A DNA stretch of 64,000 bases, from assembly GCA_964019165.1 (NCBI GenBank), contig OZ025270.1, positions 3,435,993-3,499,992 on the forward strand. Direction: 5' to 3'. The notes beneath the pieces were generated by a model that saw only the letters and a list, made by a program, of their open reading frames with translations, was not told the origin of the DNA and did no database searches. The position numbers and the translations under genes were made by a program. This stretch comes from Mastigias papua. Its lineage: Eukaryota; Cnidaria; Scyphozoa; Rhizostomeae; Mastigiidae. Positions 54,376 through 64,000 of the stretch are shown here, in pieces (the stretch's first letter is position 1; the number at the start of each line of letters is the position of its first letter).

Positions 54376-55025
54376 CTACTTTGAAAATCGTGGATCCTTG
54401 TATGCACTCCTTGATGTTGTGTTAAAGGAGTTGTAAGTCGTTTTGTGTTTTTCAGTATCAAGTTCTGGCTGATGACATGGAAAGCTTCTAGGCTCCAAAG
54501 GCAAGCCTCCAGTTTTTTTGACATTATCTGGAAGAGGAGTGTATTCATCTTTTTTCTTGAAGTCTGATGAATAGCTTGTCTGGAAATAGTGACTGTACTA
54601 AAATTTAATATGAAAAAACAAATTAAAATAGTGACAAAGAATCTTGTAATGCAACTGATTGATGTATACTGAATAAGTGCTTAATTGCTTGTACTCTATC
54701 AAAACTATTTAGAACACCTGCTTCAAGTATTGTTTAACTATATGGGCATAAAATGATGTTGCAAGATTTTAATCTTATTGCTTTTATGCAACAGAAGCCT
54801 GAGATTGAGTCCTACCTGTGATGGTAATGGTTTATTTTTTGCCATAGTTTTTACATCATATCGTTCTTCATTCCAATTGCCAATTAAGGTATCGTGCGAG
54901 TATTCCGTCTCATTTGTTGTGCATCTCCAGCCAAACTGTTTGAATTTGTTTGCATCAGTATGATCCCAAGTCTCTCCGTGCCCAGATGCAGTTAGATAGC
55001 CGCAAAACGGTGGTCGTTGCGACAT
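54376..55025 (-). CDS. CFAP68: Cilia- and flagella-associated protein 68 (C11orf1 homologue); exons 55025..54816 and 54579..54376
   Basis: CFAP68/FAP68 is a small microtubule inner protein of axonemal doublets. Exon 1 (70 codons) carries the family core QFGWRCTTNETEYS, TLIGNWNEERYDV and KPLPSQ; the donor is CAG/GTAGGA. Exon 2 (acceptor TTTCCAG, phase 0) gives SYSSDF, FPCHQPELD and TYNSF and ends at TAG (54378-54376). The product is 137 aa; the human protein is about 150. I chose the ATG at 55025 (MSQRPPFCGYLTASG). The in-frame ATG at 55160 would place the X-box at 55107-55119 inside the coding region and adds sequence not known in the family. It is divergent from CFAP91 across 411 bp and is probably co-regulated by RFX. 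Confidence 0.9.
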
Positions 55026-55106
55026 AATGTTTACAATAAGGTTGTCCTTGTGATATCCTTCACCTGGCAAGGGGCAAAGCAACTCTATATTGCTTACAGT
55101 AGTCTT

Positions 55107-55119
55107 GTTGCGTGGCAAC
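55107..55119. promoter_or_regulatory. X-box-like RFX site, CFAP68-proximal
   Basis: GTTGCGTGGCAAC fits the X-box consensus GTNRCC-N(0-3)-RGYAAC with one mismatch. It lies 82 bp upstream of the chosen CFAP68 start. RFX factors acting through X-boxes control ciliary genes across animals. Confidence 0.7.
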
Positions 55120-55346
55120 CCAAAAAAGAGGCAAATGCCTCCGTTTGGTTGAATTGGCACTAGTTTCCGATATGATATTTATTCACGCAAGTTTTAGACT
55201 TTTCATCATTCCTGTTGTACAAATAAAGCATCTGCTCTCCAAAAATAGTGACTGTCAACCAAAACACTTCACAAAAGTATGCAGAACTTCAGAAAGACTG
55301 TGGGTAGCTGTGGTGGAACACTGAATCGAGGCTTTACAGAAATATA

Positions 55347-55360
55347 GTGACCATGGCAAC
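55347..55360. promoter_or_regulatory. X-box RFX site, CFAP91-proximal
   Basis: GTGACCATGGCAAC matches GTNRCC-N(2)-RGYAAC at every constrained position. It lies 77 bp upstream of the CFAP91 start codon. Confidence 0.8.
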
Positions 55361-55436
55361 TTCATCTTTACCGAAGAAGTTCATAAGGGTACCTAATGGT
55401 TGGTTGTTAATTGCGTGAAATCTCACAGAATCCAAA

Positions 55437-63839
<8,403 letters not shown>

Positions 63840-64000
63840 GTAAGTTAATATAGTTTGGGCTTAGGATCTAACATTCAAATCATATGTGTCATAAGCAATA
63901 CTTTGTGGCATGTTGGTCATATGGTATAAATGAAGTAATATTGAAATGTGGTCAATGGATATTATACGCCACTCTTAATATGTGACGGTTAACAATAATG

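Noticed and set aside
55026..55160. N-terminal extension of CFAP68 from the ATG at 55160
   Set aside because: It would place the X-box in coding sequence and adds residues not known in the family; the ATG at 55025 fits better.

Overview
This window is AT-rich animal nuclear DNA: split genes with GT-AG introns, several transposon classes, a tRNA-derived SINE and long microsatellites. Two genes for motile-cilium proteins, an intronless GPCR and invertebrate-type Penelope and R2-like retroelements point to an invertebrate metazoan. A cnidarian or other early-branching animal fits, but the sequence does not settle it.

Layout. 1-2.9 kb: the 3' end of an unrecognised serine-rich, basic protein gene (+). 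3-9.8 kb: no gene seen; contains a tRNA-derived SINE with a target-site duplication. 9.86-11.7 kb: a single coding exon for a Mab-21/cGAS-superfamily protein (+) with two altered catalytic positions, followed tail-to-tail by a possible last exon of an unidentified minus-strand gene. 12-24 kb: repeats (second SINE copy, a cluster of MITE-like repeats, a 3' non-LTR fragment). 24.06-24.95 kb: an intronless class A-like GPCR (+). 25-34 kb: microsatellites and a dead non-LTR reverse transcriptase.

34-51 kb: a head-to-head pair. PTPMT1 (minus; three exons found, last exon not found) and TBCEL (plus; four exons, complete at 423 aa) start 303 bp apart. Their introns hold a decayed Penelope-like element, hammerhead-ribozyme-like motifs, a tandem duplication of an already dead non-LTR element, an R2-like endonuclease fragment and several foldback MITEs.

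54.3-64 kb: a second head-to-head pair, both axonemal genes: CFAP68 (minus, two exons, complete) and CFAP91 (plus, eleven exons, running off the window). Their 411-bp shared promoter holds two RFX X-box-like motifs, each about 80 bp upstream of one start codon. This is the best-supported regulatory observation here.

Exon joins for PTPMT1, TBCEL, CFAP68 and CFAP91 were derived by hand from splice signals, reading-frame phase and remembered family sequence. All junctions keep frame. No database search was run.
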